Shown one piece after another: positions 1-8,328 of a stretch of 11,723 nucleotides of DNA. Positions within the stretch are counted from its first letter, which is position 1, and each line of letters starts with the position of its first letter. The translations under genes were made by a program, and so were the position numbers. The notes beneath the pieces were generated by a model that did not search any database, was not told where the DNA came from, and was given only the letters and a program-made list of their open reading frames with translations. The stretch comes from Physocladia obscura (Eukaryota; Chytridiomycota; Chytridiomycetes; Chytridiales; Chytriomycetaceae): contig JADGJH010001139.1 in assembly GCA_027596945.1 (NCBI GenBank), forward strand, positions 1 through 11,723, read 5' to 3'.

Positions 1-509
1 CAGAGAAGTGGGAGCGGGCGTGTGCATGGGGGGGGGGGGTTTTAATTGCAATACTTTTCCTCAAGAACAGGGTGGCTGAACGGGTGGAGGAACCAAATTA
101 CGAGAATTAGCTGCACACTTGGATAAATAAAACAGCTTTATCCATTTTCTGCCTAAATCGAACGTAAACACCGTTGGTTAGTGAAGGGGGAACGGCACTG
201 ATAACATTGATTGATTGGAGGCTGAAACCTGTTAAACACCCAATTTTACGAAATCAAAGCTGACAGCATTTTTGCCGTTGAAAACAAATAAAAAAGCTAA
301 AAGATAGATAGACCGAGATAAGGAGGCCAAAATTTTGACAGTGATGATGCTATGAATGTTGTTACTACTCAGATTTGCGAAACAATTTCCGGAGATGCAG
401 GAGATCAGATAGCAAAATCACAAGCCCGTTTATTACTATTTTCATAAAACGCCTCGAAAATCATAAATATTCAAATTCATCACCAGCATAAAATTTACAG
501 ACAATATTA
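1..509 (+). promoter_or_regulatory. Permease upstream region with clustered GATA-factor sites
   Basis: No gene is visible here. Five matches to the fungal HGATAR consensus occur on the plus strand: 199-204 (TGATAA), 302-307 and 306-311 (overlapping AGATAG), 316-321 (AGATAA) and 407-412 (AGATAG). Three of them fall within 20 bp. About 1.5 would be expected by chance in 500 bp counting both strands. Fungal amino-acid permeases are classic targets of nitrogen GATA activators, and four GATA-factor genes follow in this window, so a regulatory role is plausible but inferred. I see no convincing TATA box placement. Confidence 0.5.
28..39. repeat. Poly-G homopolymer (12 G)
   Basis: A run of twelve G is followed immediately by four T. 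It lies far upstream of the permease and in no recognisable gene. It could be a G-tract of structural interest or simply a length-uncertain homopolymer. Confidence 0.9.
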
Positions 510-2198
510 ATGTCTGAAGAAAAAAAAGTTGTCGAGGAGACTACGGAGGTGCTTGCTGTGCAGACCGGCCGCTTGCAGCGCAAATTGAAGGCCAGACACT
601 TGGAGATGGTAATCGATAATCTCATTACTGTGTTTTTAATTGGCGAATATCTAACCCGCATTTGCGGATGTTGACAGATTGCCATTGGAGGAACTATTGG
701 AACCGGGCTGCTGCTTAAGTCTGGTAGTGCAATCAGAGGCGCCGGGCCACTTGGTGCGCTCATCTGCTTCGCCATTGTTGGCGTGCAAGTGTATGGTGTC
801 ATCACTTCCATTGGTGAAATGGCCACCTATATTCCTGTCGAGGGTGCCTTCTCTGCATTCCCAACCCGCTTCGTTTCTCCCGCTTTTGGTTTCATGTCTG
901 GATGGAATTACTGGCTTAACTGGGCACTGACGTTCCCCGCCGAAATGTCTGGTATCGCCTCTCTAATGTCCTACTGGGTTCCAACTGACAAAGTGGCTTC
1001 GTGGATCTTCTCGCTCATCTTTATGCTTCCGTTGATTGTACTCAACCTGTTTAATGTTAGTGGGTTTGCCGAGGTCGAATTTGTTCTTTGCATCATCAAA
1101 GTTGTCACTGTCATTCTTTTCTTGATCATCGCCTTTTTTGTGTGGTTTGGTGTTGGGACTGGTACCGGCGCTCTTTGGTTTTCAAACTGGAATCCAGCCG
1201 TCGTTGGCCCAGATCCAATTTCTCGCTTCCTTAACGTTGGTAATGCCTTCACTACTGCATTCTTCTCGTATGGGGGTACTGAGTTGGTTGGTCTTACTGC
1301 TGGTGAGGCTGCGAATCCAAGGTTGTCTGTTCCGCGAGCGATTACCGGAACCTTCTGGCGTATCATCATTTTTTACATTGGAGCCATCTTCTTTGTCGGA
1401 GTTATCCTCAATCCACTTGCCACATGGTCCTCATCTCCGTTTGTCTACGCTCTTAACGCTGCAGGAATTTCATTTGCCGCTGATTTTATCAACTTTGTTG
1501 TGATTGTTGCTGCTACATCTGCTGCCAACTCTTCAATCTACGCTTGCGCACGTACTCTTCTCAAGCTCGCTGAAGATCGTCAAGCGCCAAAAATATTTGC
1601 CAAAATCGACAAACGTGGAGTTCCAGTGAACTCAGTTATTGGTATTGGTATTATCGGTCTGGTTGCTGTCGCTGGATCATACGCCTCTGGCCCAGATGGC
1701 TCCAATAACGTTTTTAACTTCCTTTCTGGTGTCATTTCTTACTCAATTATGCAGTCGTGGATGATAATGTCCATCACCCACTTGCGCTTCCGTGCCGGTT
1801 ATGCTGCCCAAGGTCGTGACATTAAAGAACTTCCTTACGCTGCTCCGTTCTTCCCATACTTCAACTATTTATCTCTTCTTATTGGAGTTGTCGTGACTGT
1901 CTTCTTGCTTATTTCTGCATTGTACCCTGATGGTACACCGAACGACCAGTTCTTCAACCTCGACTGGTTCATGAACAACTCCTGGACTTACATTGGAATT
2001 CCAGTCACATTCTTCCTCTACATCGGATATGGCCTGTTTGTCCCAGGATCTTTCAATCTTGTCAAATATGAAGATATGGACTTTGAATCGAACAGGCTGA
2101 TAGAGAGTGCAGAAGAGAAAGCAGCAATTGAAGCAATTCAGGCCAAGCCAAAGAACGCACAGGAATGGATCCAACGTATTCGCTACAAGTTGTTCTAA
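510..2198 (+). CDS. Amino-acid permease, YAT family (two exons: 510-608, 678-2198)
   Basis: Predicted 539-residue plasma-membrane amino-acid:proton symporter of the fungal GAP1/DIP5/CAN1-like (YAT/APC) family. Exon 1 (33 codons) is hydrophilic and ends RHLEM. Splicing at phase 0 continues as IAIGGTIGTGLLLKSG, the family's TM1 signature, so the ATG at 510 and the intron are well supported. Other signatures are GWNYWLNW (about 108-115), FSYGGTELVGLTAGE followed by NP (229-247), YACARTL (from about 321), and HLRFR with the downstream QGRD (about 401-412). About twelve membrane segments are apparent, the last near 466-488, followed by a roughly 50-residue charged cytosolic tail. Length is normal for the family and no disruption is seen. 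Many codons end in C, as in a well-expressed gene. Substrate specificity cannot be read from the sequence. GATA sites upstream suggest nitrogen control. The gene converges on the large GATA factor. Confidence 0.95.
609..677 (+). other. Spliceosomal intron in the permease gene (69 nt)
   Basis: The donor is GTAATC at 609, a CTAAC branch-point-like motif lies at 651-655, and the acceptor is CAG at 675-677. The intron contains in-frame stops; removing it restores the uninterrupted TM1 signature of the permease family. It is phase 0 and near the 5' end of the gene, as is common in yeasts. Confidence 0.92.
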
Positions 2199-2668
2199 AC
2201 ACAATTTCCATTGTATATTCTTATTGATTGGAATAAATAGTTGTGACCTGAAAAATAAAGTAACTTTTTTCGTCAGACACTTCAGTGAAAATTCAATCTG
2301 TTCATCTGGTCATATTCTTTATTTTTTTTATCTCCGCGCGTCATTGCCCTTTACCGTTTTCCATCATTCTTTTCATTAGGCTTGCACTGGACTCCCAATT
2401 TTATACTTTACCTCAGCGATTCCCCAACAATTGCTGTTAAGTGTTTTACCAGTACTCGCTTCGCCTTTGTCTTTGCTGTTGCTTACCTAATCTATGCAAC
2501 AACATAAAAATACATCACTTACACTTCTATTCATATTATTTTCTCGACTAAACATCATGATAATTGAGCGAAATGTTAAAACCAAACAAAAATAGACAAA
2601 CCAAAAACAGAAAAAGAAAAAAAAGAGTTAAAACCGAAAGTAAAGGAAAAAAAAGTAAGCAAAAAATA
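2199..2668. terminator. Convergent 3' intergenic region with poly(A) signals
   Basis: The region lies between two convergent genes and holds no supportable gene. AATAAA occurs at 2232-2237 and 2254-2259, shortly after the permease stop, and can serve plus-strand polyadenylation. Next to the end of the minus-strand GATA gene, 2577-2667 is an almost pure A/G tract on the plus strand. It would appear as a C/T-rich stretch in the 3' UTR of that transcript. Confidence 0.55.
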
Positions 2669-5646
2669 TCAATTTCCAAGAAAATCTCCATCATTATCAT
2701 CATCTTCATCATCACCATCATCATTATCTTCATTTTCCTCCACAACTACGTCTTCTTTCTTCATATACACCTGTGCAACAACTCGTTCCTTCTTCAACCC
2801 AGAAAACGACGACGACCGCCCGCCCGCCTTCTTTATCCGATTCCGCTTTCGAATAACATCACGCCGCAATGCAACAGGTCGCTGCACTCCATGCAACTTA
2901 TAAAACAGCCCACACGCGTTACAGATTGTGCCTCCCTCCGCATCACGGCGCCAAAGGGGTGTCTGCGTCGCGTTGCAGTTTTTGCACACGATAATTTCCG
3001 GCTCATCACTCGTTGCGGTTGTGGTTGAATCGAATCCGGAAATTGTATTTGAGTCTAGATTTGCCGTTGTGGCGATGGTGATGGTAGTTGTCGTTGGTGT
3101 AATGGGCAGTTCTTTGGGTAGCGGTTTTGCTAAAGTCGGGGGAAATGCTTTGACTGACACGGCATGGTGGGCTACCACTGACTGTGAATGCACGCGTTGC
3201 TGTATGGCTGTAGCTGGAATTGTTGCTTGGCGCCTTGACTTTGCAGCTGTAGCAGCTGAGGAGGTCGAAGGGAGGTTTGTCGTGCTGAAGGATTTAGCCA
3301 GTTTTCCGGTTGACTGGGGTAACAACATCTGCTTCGTGGCAAACGCAGCTGTACGCTCTAATGATAAAAGAGACGCAGATCGTGACGGTGGGCTTTCTGA
3401 CGGGGTTTGATCAGACCAGCCAGTTAAAATGTGAATATCCAATGGCGGTTGTTGTGCAGATTGCTGTTGGAAAAATGATGCGACATTTTCATATGACGAG
3501 CTTAAATCGTTTAACTGGCGTTTCTTCGTCGGTGGTTGCCCTACATAATTCTCTTGAATTGGCATAAAATGTTGCTGTTGTGGGTGAACAGTTTCTTCAA
3601 CCGTCGGAAACGTCCCGTTACTCATTTGCATTGCCTTGTAATAGCTCGTCATATCAGCAACGCTGAGACTCTTACTTTGCAGGCCAGAAGATTGTTCATG
3701 CTGTAAAGACTGTGGCTCATGCTGAAACCCAACCTGCGACAAACCGAAGTCTGCATCAAGCAAAAAGTCATAGACTAGTGCCTGATCAGGTTCAATCATT
3801 ATTCCATTGGCAGCAGGAATTCCAATAGCAGCACCGTCAAATTTTTGAAGACGTGATACACTTACAGGTGCTTTTTGTGCTGCTAACCCCAGTCCACTAC
3901 TGTTGCGACTTGCGAAACCAGCAAGACTGGCTTCTCTGTCAACACCCATTGTTGAGCTCGATTTGTTCGAATTTGTGATGCCATTCATAAAATCGTCAAA
4001 GATTCCAGAAAACGTAGGAAAATTTTGCTGTTGTTGAGTTTGTGGTGTTAAACAAAATGCTTGTTGTGCGCTGACAGCCGCCAAAGCAGCTTGTTGAAAT
4101 ATTTTTTGCTGTTGCTGTTGATGCTGTTGTATCACGGCAGCATATGCTGGGAGCATTTCCAATGCTTGCTGTTGTTGGAGAATTTGCTGTTGTTGCAATT
4201 GTAATTGCTCCAATCGTTTCTGCTGCTGCAGGAGTTGAAGTTGCTGAAGTTGCTGTTGCTGGGCAAGAAGATTCGAACCAGGTTGCATATTAAAATGGTT
4301 GAAAGAATTTGCCTCAAATTGCGGTAAAGATTCAACAGGACGATTTTGCTGGCAGTTGAATTCATCTTGATCATCACTCTCGGTAAGGTTCCCGTCAGGG
4401 CAGGCGATTTGTGTAGCTTCTTCTGGACTGTCGGGAAACAATGAGAATGATGCGCGATCAATTTGCATGTTCGCTAACTGTGAAATTGTTGGATTAAAGT
4501 TGGAAGTCGGTGTAACATCGACAACCATAGCAGCTGCTGCTTTCGATGACGCAATAGCAGTCGCGACAGCAGGTGTACCCATTGATTCAGGAGGTGATAT
4601 TTGAATACGGGCCTTCAGCATAAACGGATTTGAGTCAACATCCATTCCTTCCAGTTTCACAGATGTGCATTAAAATTTTCATTAGTCAAAAAAACGTGCA
4701 AAAAATTTAACGAAAATTTAAAGGATTTGTGAAGCCATATGGTTAACATGGCGCAATAATAAAAAAAGAAAAAAGTAAAACGAATGGTAGAAGAATATCA
4801 CATACTTTCATCACGCTTGGCTTTGCGTTCTTTAGACAAGGACATTTCAAACAACCGCCAAGACAGATTCTCAAGCCTTTCACCGCCTTCAATTGCATGT
4901 TTTGCGCGCGTGCACAATTTCCAAACATCTTGCGAGTCGAGTGGATCTTTGGTCCTCTCTGCAAGCAGTTTTGCCAAAGTGAGATACCGTTTTGAGTCTT
5001 CCTCAACTTCATTCAGTGGTGAGAGTGCTGGTCCAGTAGCAGTTGTCGACAATGAAGCAACCGATGCTGAATTCGAAGGAAAGGTTGGGGCTACAGGTTG
5101 TGTGGCAGCATTAGACCAAGGAACAGATGGAGAGGGGGAGGCTGGTGATGATGCGACGTGCGATGGTTCATTAGAACCCGATTTGTTGATGTTGCTACTG
5201 TTAGTGTGGACTGATGCACCGCGAACTTCGGCTGATAATGCCGCTTGAGAATGGTGGGCCGTGGATAAAAGCGAAGAGTGGAGATGGTTGTCAAACAGCA
5301 TTTTATAAACGGCCTTCTTGTTGTGTGGCGCCACTTGAACTGGAGTGACGATCGCCGGAGACACCGCCTCCCTGCCGCCCGCTTGCGTCCGCAAGTAAGC
5401 TGAATCCGCGAAAGGTGTGGATGGGATTAGTGTTGTGTATGCGGATGGTTTTGCAGAGTTCCAGTAACCAGTTGCAGTTGATGTTGCCGACACGGCTGGT
5501 TGCTGCGTTGCCCACACTGCTATTGCTACTGATTTTTCCCCCACCGACGATCCCGATGCTCGCAAAACGGCGGATGCCATTGTTGCTTCTGCTGTTTGTT
5601 TTTGCGTTTGTGTTTGTGTTGCCGTTTGTGTGGTTCCTTGCAACAT
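2669..5646 (-). CDS. AreA/NIT2/Gln3-type GATA transcription activator (exons 5646-4806 and 4647-2669)
   Basis: Predicted 939-residue nuclear activator of nitrogen-responsive genes. Exon 1 encodes a Ser/Thr/Gln/Ala-rich N-terminus ending in a DUF1752-like segment (about residues 240-270; VWKLCTRAK, then [16 protein letters not shown]), which fungal nitrogen GATA factors carry. Exon 2 encodes a Gln-rich region (about 408-470), possible acidic-aromatic activation motifs (IFDDFMNGI near 495, [12 protein letters not shown] near 572-583), and one C-X2-C-X17-C-X2-C finger (835-859; TPLWRRD in the loop). The basic tail follows with [15 protein letters not shown], then a very acidic C-terminus. The two reading frames join in frame only through a GTATGT intron. 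The first candidate codon of exon 2 alone is GTG, not ATG, which supports splicing. The family's C-terminal NmrA-binding segment is not recognisable. The gene is convergent with the permease and divergent from paralogue A. Confidence 0.9.
2687..2740 (-). repeat. GAT/GAC trinucleotide repeat encoding an acidic tail
   Basis: An imperfect trinucleotide repeat (ATC on the plus strand) encodes the Asp/Glu-rich C-terminus of the large GATA factor. It is probably length-variable, and the acidic tail may act as an activation surface. Confidence 0.7.
4083..4265 (-). repeat. CAA/CAG-rich polyglutamine-coding region
   Basis: Clustered CAA and CAG codons encode a Gln/Leu-rich segment (about residues 408-470) of the large GATA factor. 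Interspersed leucines every few residues give it an amphipathic, coiled-coil-like look. Such regions are common in fungal activators and often vary in length. Confidence 0.75.
4648..4805 (-). other. Spliceosomal intron in the large GATA-factor gene (158 nt)
   Basis: On the minus strand the donor is GTATGT (4805-4800), a branch-like ACTAAT lies at 4686-4681, and the acceptor AAG ends at 4648. It is the only AG between the branch motif and exon 2. The intron is phase 1 and creates an AGA codon at the junction. It joins the DUF1752-like exon in frame with the finger-bearing exon. Confidence 0.85.
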
Positions 5647-6227
5647 CGTTTTCTTTACTTTCTCAAGGAATTTCTTCTAAGTCTCAGAATTTTCAATGTG
5701 CGCGCTATAACAAAGAAATGAAATGGAACAATAATGAACTGGATTGATCGAATGTTAGTACTTTGAGCCCAAAATTCTGTGCTTTGTCACCCATGTGCAT
5801 ATATGCCTACACACTATTTGCAAACTGTTTTTGCAGTGTAATTTTTTTTGAATATTTTGTATTTATTTTTTCTTTCCGTTTATTTTATACCACGGTATTT
5901 CAATCAATCATCCTGCCAAAAATTCAAAATCGGTATGTTCGGAATTAGTAATCGAGGCGCTCGATCCAATATATTTTCTTTCTCTTGTTTTTAACTTTTT
6001 TTCATTTTGAAAGAAAACCTTGTCCCGAAAATTTGAGTTGCATTTGTCAACGAGAATCCAAATTTTTTACAGCCGAAGATCTGGCCTACAATTAAAAATA
6101 TACTTTGGCTGTCGATATGATAACAACAATAGATTCAGCGTGAAACAGACGGAGAAGCGACACTGTCTCCCATTCAAAATTTTTGAAAACGTGGTATCAC
6201 ATCAGGGTTCCAAAAAATTTTGCATTA

Positions 6228-6256
6228 AAATTTGTCATTTCTTCCATGACAAATTT
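6228..6256. repeat. Perfect 11-bp inverted repeat upstream of paralogue A
   Basis: AAATTTGTCAT at 6228-6238 and its exact reverse complement ATGACAAATTT at 6246-6256 flank a 7-nt spacer. A further direct copy of the 11-mer lies at 6259-6269, so three copies fall in 42 bp. It could be a dyad protein-binding site or an RNA hairpin if transcribed. Confidence 0.85.
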
Positions 6257-6323
6257 GAATGACAAATTTCTGATGAATCTGTTCAAAACACCTTCCTTTA
6301 CCAGAATGAAAAAAAACGTGTGA
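6246..6323 (+). CDS. Upstream ORF of paralogue A (25 codons, MTNLNDKF...)
   Basis: A short reading frame opens at the ATGACAAATTTGAA box and ends with TGA seven bases before the ATG of paralogue A, in a different frame. Its first residues (MTNL) match the upstream reading frame of paralogue C, and its NDKFLMN resembles the N-terminus of paralogue B (HDKFMN). It could be a translational control uORF or the relic of an ancestral N-terminus. Whether the transcript includes it is unknown. Confidence 0.4.
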   Translation: MTNLNDKFLMNLFKTPSFTRMKKNV

Positions 6324-6330
6324 AACAGCA

Positions 6331-7110
6331 ATGCAAGGCTTCTTGCAGGAACTGTGCGACCATATTGCAATTCCCAGCGTACTGGATGATAGCGAGAATT
6401 CATTGCTGAATTCTCACGTCGAGAACCAAAAACTGGAACAACAAGCAATCTTTCACACGCAGTCTTGTACAAACACAGTTCAACCGCCTAGTTTGTATAC
6501 TACGCAACTGCAGCATCCGTTTGCCCTGGCGTCAGATGGTCTCTTTGTTCCGGCCACACAGCTGCAAACCTATGAATATCTTCTCAACTGCAATCTTCTT
6601 GTGTCGTCAATTCAGAACCCAACAAACAGCTCAGACAACATCCCGCCGTCTCCAACACACTCACATCTATCGGCATCATCATCGCCACCGCCATCATCCT
6701 CATATCCATCCTATATGTATGCCCCGTCGCCTGACTATTCCACATCACCTATTCTTTCGCCAGATTCAACCACAGCGTCACTCCAGTTCTACACAGCAAA
6801 CTCTGGCCAGATCCATGCTAATGCACCTCTGTCAGACCCTCTTAAGATTCAGTGCATTAACTGCGGCACCTTTGAAACGTCTGTGTGGCGCAAGAATTCG
6901 GTCGGACAATCTATCTGCAACGCTTGTGGGTTGTACAAGAAGCAACGCGGAATCGACAGACCAGCCGCGTTTCCGTTCAGAAAAGCTGTTGTTCGGCGAC
7001 GGAAGCGAGGAAAAAAAGCTGTGTTTGATGCGGATGGAGTGGTGGAAGCTGTAGCTAGTAACTTAGATGAATCGCCAACAGGAAGTCGATGGCTTGATGA
7101 TTTGATTTAA
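6331..7110 (+). CDS. Short GATA-type zinc-finger factor, paralogue A
   Basis: A 259-residue probable nuclear DNA-binding protein. The N-terminal two thirds are low complexity: a Gln-containing stretch, then a Ser/Pro-rich region (roughly residues 105-155) with several SP/TP dipeptides that could be phosphorylated. The finger is C-X2-C-X17-C-X2-C at about 175-199, with TSVWRKN in the loop, where the canonical neighbour has TPLWRRD. The tail is QRGIDRPAAFPFRK followed by VVRRRKRGKK, two residues longer between RP and the basic patch than in the large factor. The protein ends WLDDLI. The ATG at 6331 has a purine at -3 and no in-frame upstream ATG was found. No intron is needed. It is first of three tandem paralogues, 117 bp before B. 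It has no DUF1752-like segment, so it is not simply a truncated AreA copy. Targets are unknown. Confidence 0.9.
   Translation: MQGFLQELCDHIAIPSVLDDSENSLLNSHVENQKLEQQAIFHTQSCTNTVQPPSLYTTQLQHPFALASDGLFVPATQLQTYEYLLNCNLLVSSIQNPTNSSDNIPPSPTHSHLSASSSPPPSSSYPSYMYAPSPDYSTSPILSPDSTTASLQFYTANSGQIHANAPLSDPLKIQCINCGTFETSVWRKNSVGQSICNACGLYKKQRGIDRPAAFPFRKAVVRRRKRGKKAVFDADGVVEAVASNLDESPTGSRWLDDLI
6958..6980 (+). repeat. 23-nt block identical to 8137-8159 in paralogue B
   Basis: Twenty-three bases coding for the RPAAFPFR part of the finger tail are identical in paralogues A and B. Synonymous differences are common on both sides, for example in the codons for CNACGLYKKQ. Confidence 0.9.
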
Positions 7111-7132
7111 GCTCTTCGTTTGCTTCCTGTTA

Positions 7133-7138
7133 AATAAA
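7133..7138 (+). terminator. Poly(A) signal AATAAA of paralogue A
   Basis: A canonical AATAAA lies 23 bases after the stop of paralogue A, in the 117-bp gap before B. A TATAA at 7151-7155 follows, 73 bp before the first ATG of B, and could serve its promoter. The 3' end of A and the promoter of B are therefore tightly packed. Confidence 0.55.
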
Positions 7139-7227
7139 CAATATCCTTCATATAATTTTCTTTTATTTTCGGCGATGAATTTGAATTTCAGAAAGTCCTG
7201 TTTTTTTCATTTGGACGCAAACCCTTG

Positions 7228-8328
7228 ATGCATGACAAATTCATGAATCAACAAGCCGTTCCGCTGTTGGCAGACAACCAACATCGTCGAAATCGCGGCC
7301 TTTCTCAAGGCGACGACAGCTTACTGGACTTACAAAACACAGCCGATTCCTACGCCGTGCTGGTGCACAACTCTTTCGCCACCCCTCCATTGCCAGTGCC
7401 GTCGCCGTCCCAAAACTTATATCCTACCCAACAGCAACAACAACAGCAGCAACAACAGCAAGAACAACAGCAACACCAGAACATACATTACGCAGTCGAC
7501 TCAAACACCTTTTTAATTCACCACCCTGCACAACAATCCGCGCCGCAACTCTACGTCAACAATAATAACCTACTTCAATTCCAAGCAATCCAAAACATGC
7601 AGCACGAACGGCCTAATCATTTGGTCCCTTCCCATCAGCAATACCAACTACATCCGTCGCCACAGCAACATCATCAATACCAACAGCACCCGCTACAGCA
7701 GGAAAACTACAACTCCGTCCAACACCCAGTCCCCCATCAACTTCATAATTATCGGCCGCACAATAATGATTGCCCTGATGATCAGCAGCTGCAAAATTAT
7801 CAAAACCAACAGCCGATCCAATATTACAATGAACCGCTCGATCCACCACCCGCCATCGCGTTACCATATTCATTTTCCCTTACCCCCCCACCCCCACAAT
7901 CATTTAGTACGACGCCACAACAGCCGCAACAATTCAATAACAGTAGCAGAAGTGCATTCGCACCGATAGCAGCAGCAGTAGCAGGCGAGGATGGTGGCTC
8001 TTCTTCTTCGCCAGACCCTTTCGCAGTCCATTGCATAAACTGTCACACAACAAAAACATCCGCATGGCGCAAAGACGAATTTGGGCGACCGATATGCAAC
8101 GCGTGCGGGTTGTACAAAAAACAGCGCGGAATCGATAGACCAGCCGCGTTTCCGTTCAGGAAAGCAGTGGTCCGGCGGCGGAATCGCGTCAAGAAGGCAG
8201 GAAACCGCGGAATTGGCAACGGCAGCGGAAATGCTGGTGGTAATGGTGGTGATGGTGGTGATGGTGGGGGTGGGGATGATGGTGATGTGTTGGCAGCGGC
8301 GTTGAATGCACTCAGTGATATTTTTTAA
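7228..8328 (+). CDS. Short GATA-type zinc-finger factor, paralogue B
   Basis: A 366-residue probable DNA-binding protein if translation starts at the ATG at 7228; a second in-frame ATG at 7243 would give 361. The N-terminus is rich in Gln, His, Asn and Pro, with an 11-Gln run (residues 68-78). The finger is C-X2-C-X17-C-X2-C at about 269-293 with TSAWRKD in the loop, so the seventh loop residue is Ala, whereas A and C have Val. From ICNACGL to VVRRR the protein is identical to paralogue A over 30 residues. A Gly/Asp-rich repeat follows (codons GGT/GAT), and the end is ALSDIF, resembling LDDLI in A. The ATGACAAATT box seen upstream of A and C lies here over the first codons. No DUF1752-like segment and no intron are seen. 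Targets are unknown. Confidence 0.9.
   Translation: MHDKFMNQQAVPLLADNQHRRNRGLSQGDDSLLDLQNTADSYAVLVHNSFATPPLPVPSPSQNLYPTQQQQQQQQQQQEQQQHQNIHYAVDSNTFLIHHPAQQSAPQLYVNNNNLLQFQAIQNMQHERPNHLVPSHQQYQLHPSPQQHHQYQQHPLQQENYNSVQHPVPHQLHNYRPHNNDCPDDQQLQNYQNQQPIQYYNEPLDPPPAIALPYSFSLTPPPPQSFSTTPQQPQQFNNSSRSAFAPIAAAVAGEDGGSSSSPDPFAVHCINCHTTKTSAWRKDEFGRPICNACGLYKKQRGIDRPAAFPFRKAVVRRRNRVKKAGNRGIGNGSGNAGGNGGDGGDGGGGDDGDVLAAALNALSDIF
7232..7246 (+). other. ATGACAAATT box with mini-ORF (MTNS) overlapping the second ATG of paralogue B
   Basis: An ATG at 7232 opens ATG ACA AAT TCA TGA. The TGA (7244-7246) overlaps the in-frame second ATG of paralogue B (7243-7245). This parallels the ATGA overlap at the start of paralogue C. 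It would matter only if translation begins downstream of 7228. All these start codons have weak (T at -3) context. Confidence 0.3.
7429..7473 (+). repeat. CAA/CAG polyglutamine tract in paralogue B
   Basis: Eleven consecutive CAA/CAG codons are followed by Glu and more Gln codons. The tract mixes CAA and CAG, which tends to stabilise its length. Confidence 0.85.
8230..8285 (+). repeat. GGT/GAT trinucleotide repeat in paralogue B
   Basis: An imperfect GGT/GAT repeat encodes a Gly/Asp-rich linker between the basic tail of the finger and the C-terminal hydrophobic end. It is absent from A and C. Confidence 0.75.

Larger units (their letters stand above)
5647..6330. promoter_or_regulatory. Divergent promoter region of the large GATA gene and paralogue A
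   Basis: An AT-rich interval of 684 bp lies between divergent start codons and has no supportable gene. It contains one HGATAR match (TGATAA, 6118-6123), preceded immediately by another GATA core at 6114-6117. GATA cores alone here are no more than chance. The paralogue A side carries three copies of an ATGACAAATTT box (6228-6269) and a short upstream reading frame, described separately. Confidence 0.45.

Noticed and set aside
971..1369. Minus-strand open frame opposite the permease (132 codons)
   Set aside because: The plus strand is an unmistakable conserved permease here, and the antisense frame shows no family signature.
2680..2740. Trinucleotide arrays considered as a CRISPR-like or regulatory repeat
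   Set aside because: They are simple coding microsatellites (Asp/Glu, Gln, Gly/Asp codons) without spacers; the genome is eukaryotic.
2564..3028. Lys-rich plus-strand open frame across the end of the large GATA gene
   Set aside because: It is produced by the A-rich 3' flank and antisense of the acidic repeat and zinc finger; no homology-like pattern is visible.
4743..5248. Open frames overlapping the first intron and exon 1 of the large GATA gene on both strands
   Set aside because: They conflict with the spliced DUF1752-GATA gene model and show no independent motif.
5763..6262. Small open frames in the divergent promoter (61 and 80 codons)
   Set aside because: They are AT-rich with no recognisable motif, and lie in an interval best explained as promoter and 5' UTR.
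6246..6331. Joining the MTNL upstream frames of A and C to the main frames through an intron
   Set aside because: No donor resembling the two supported introns (GTATGT, GTAATC) lies between the upstream ATG and the main ATG in either gene, so an uORF or relic is the simpler reading.
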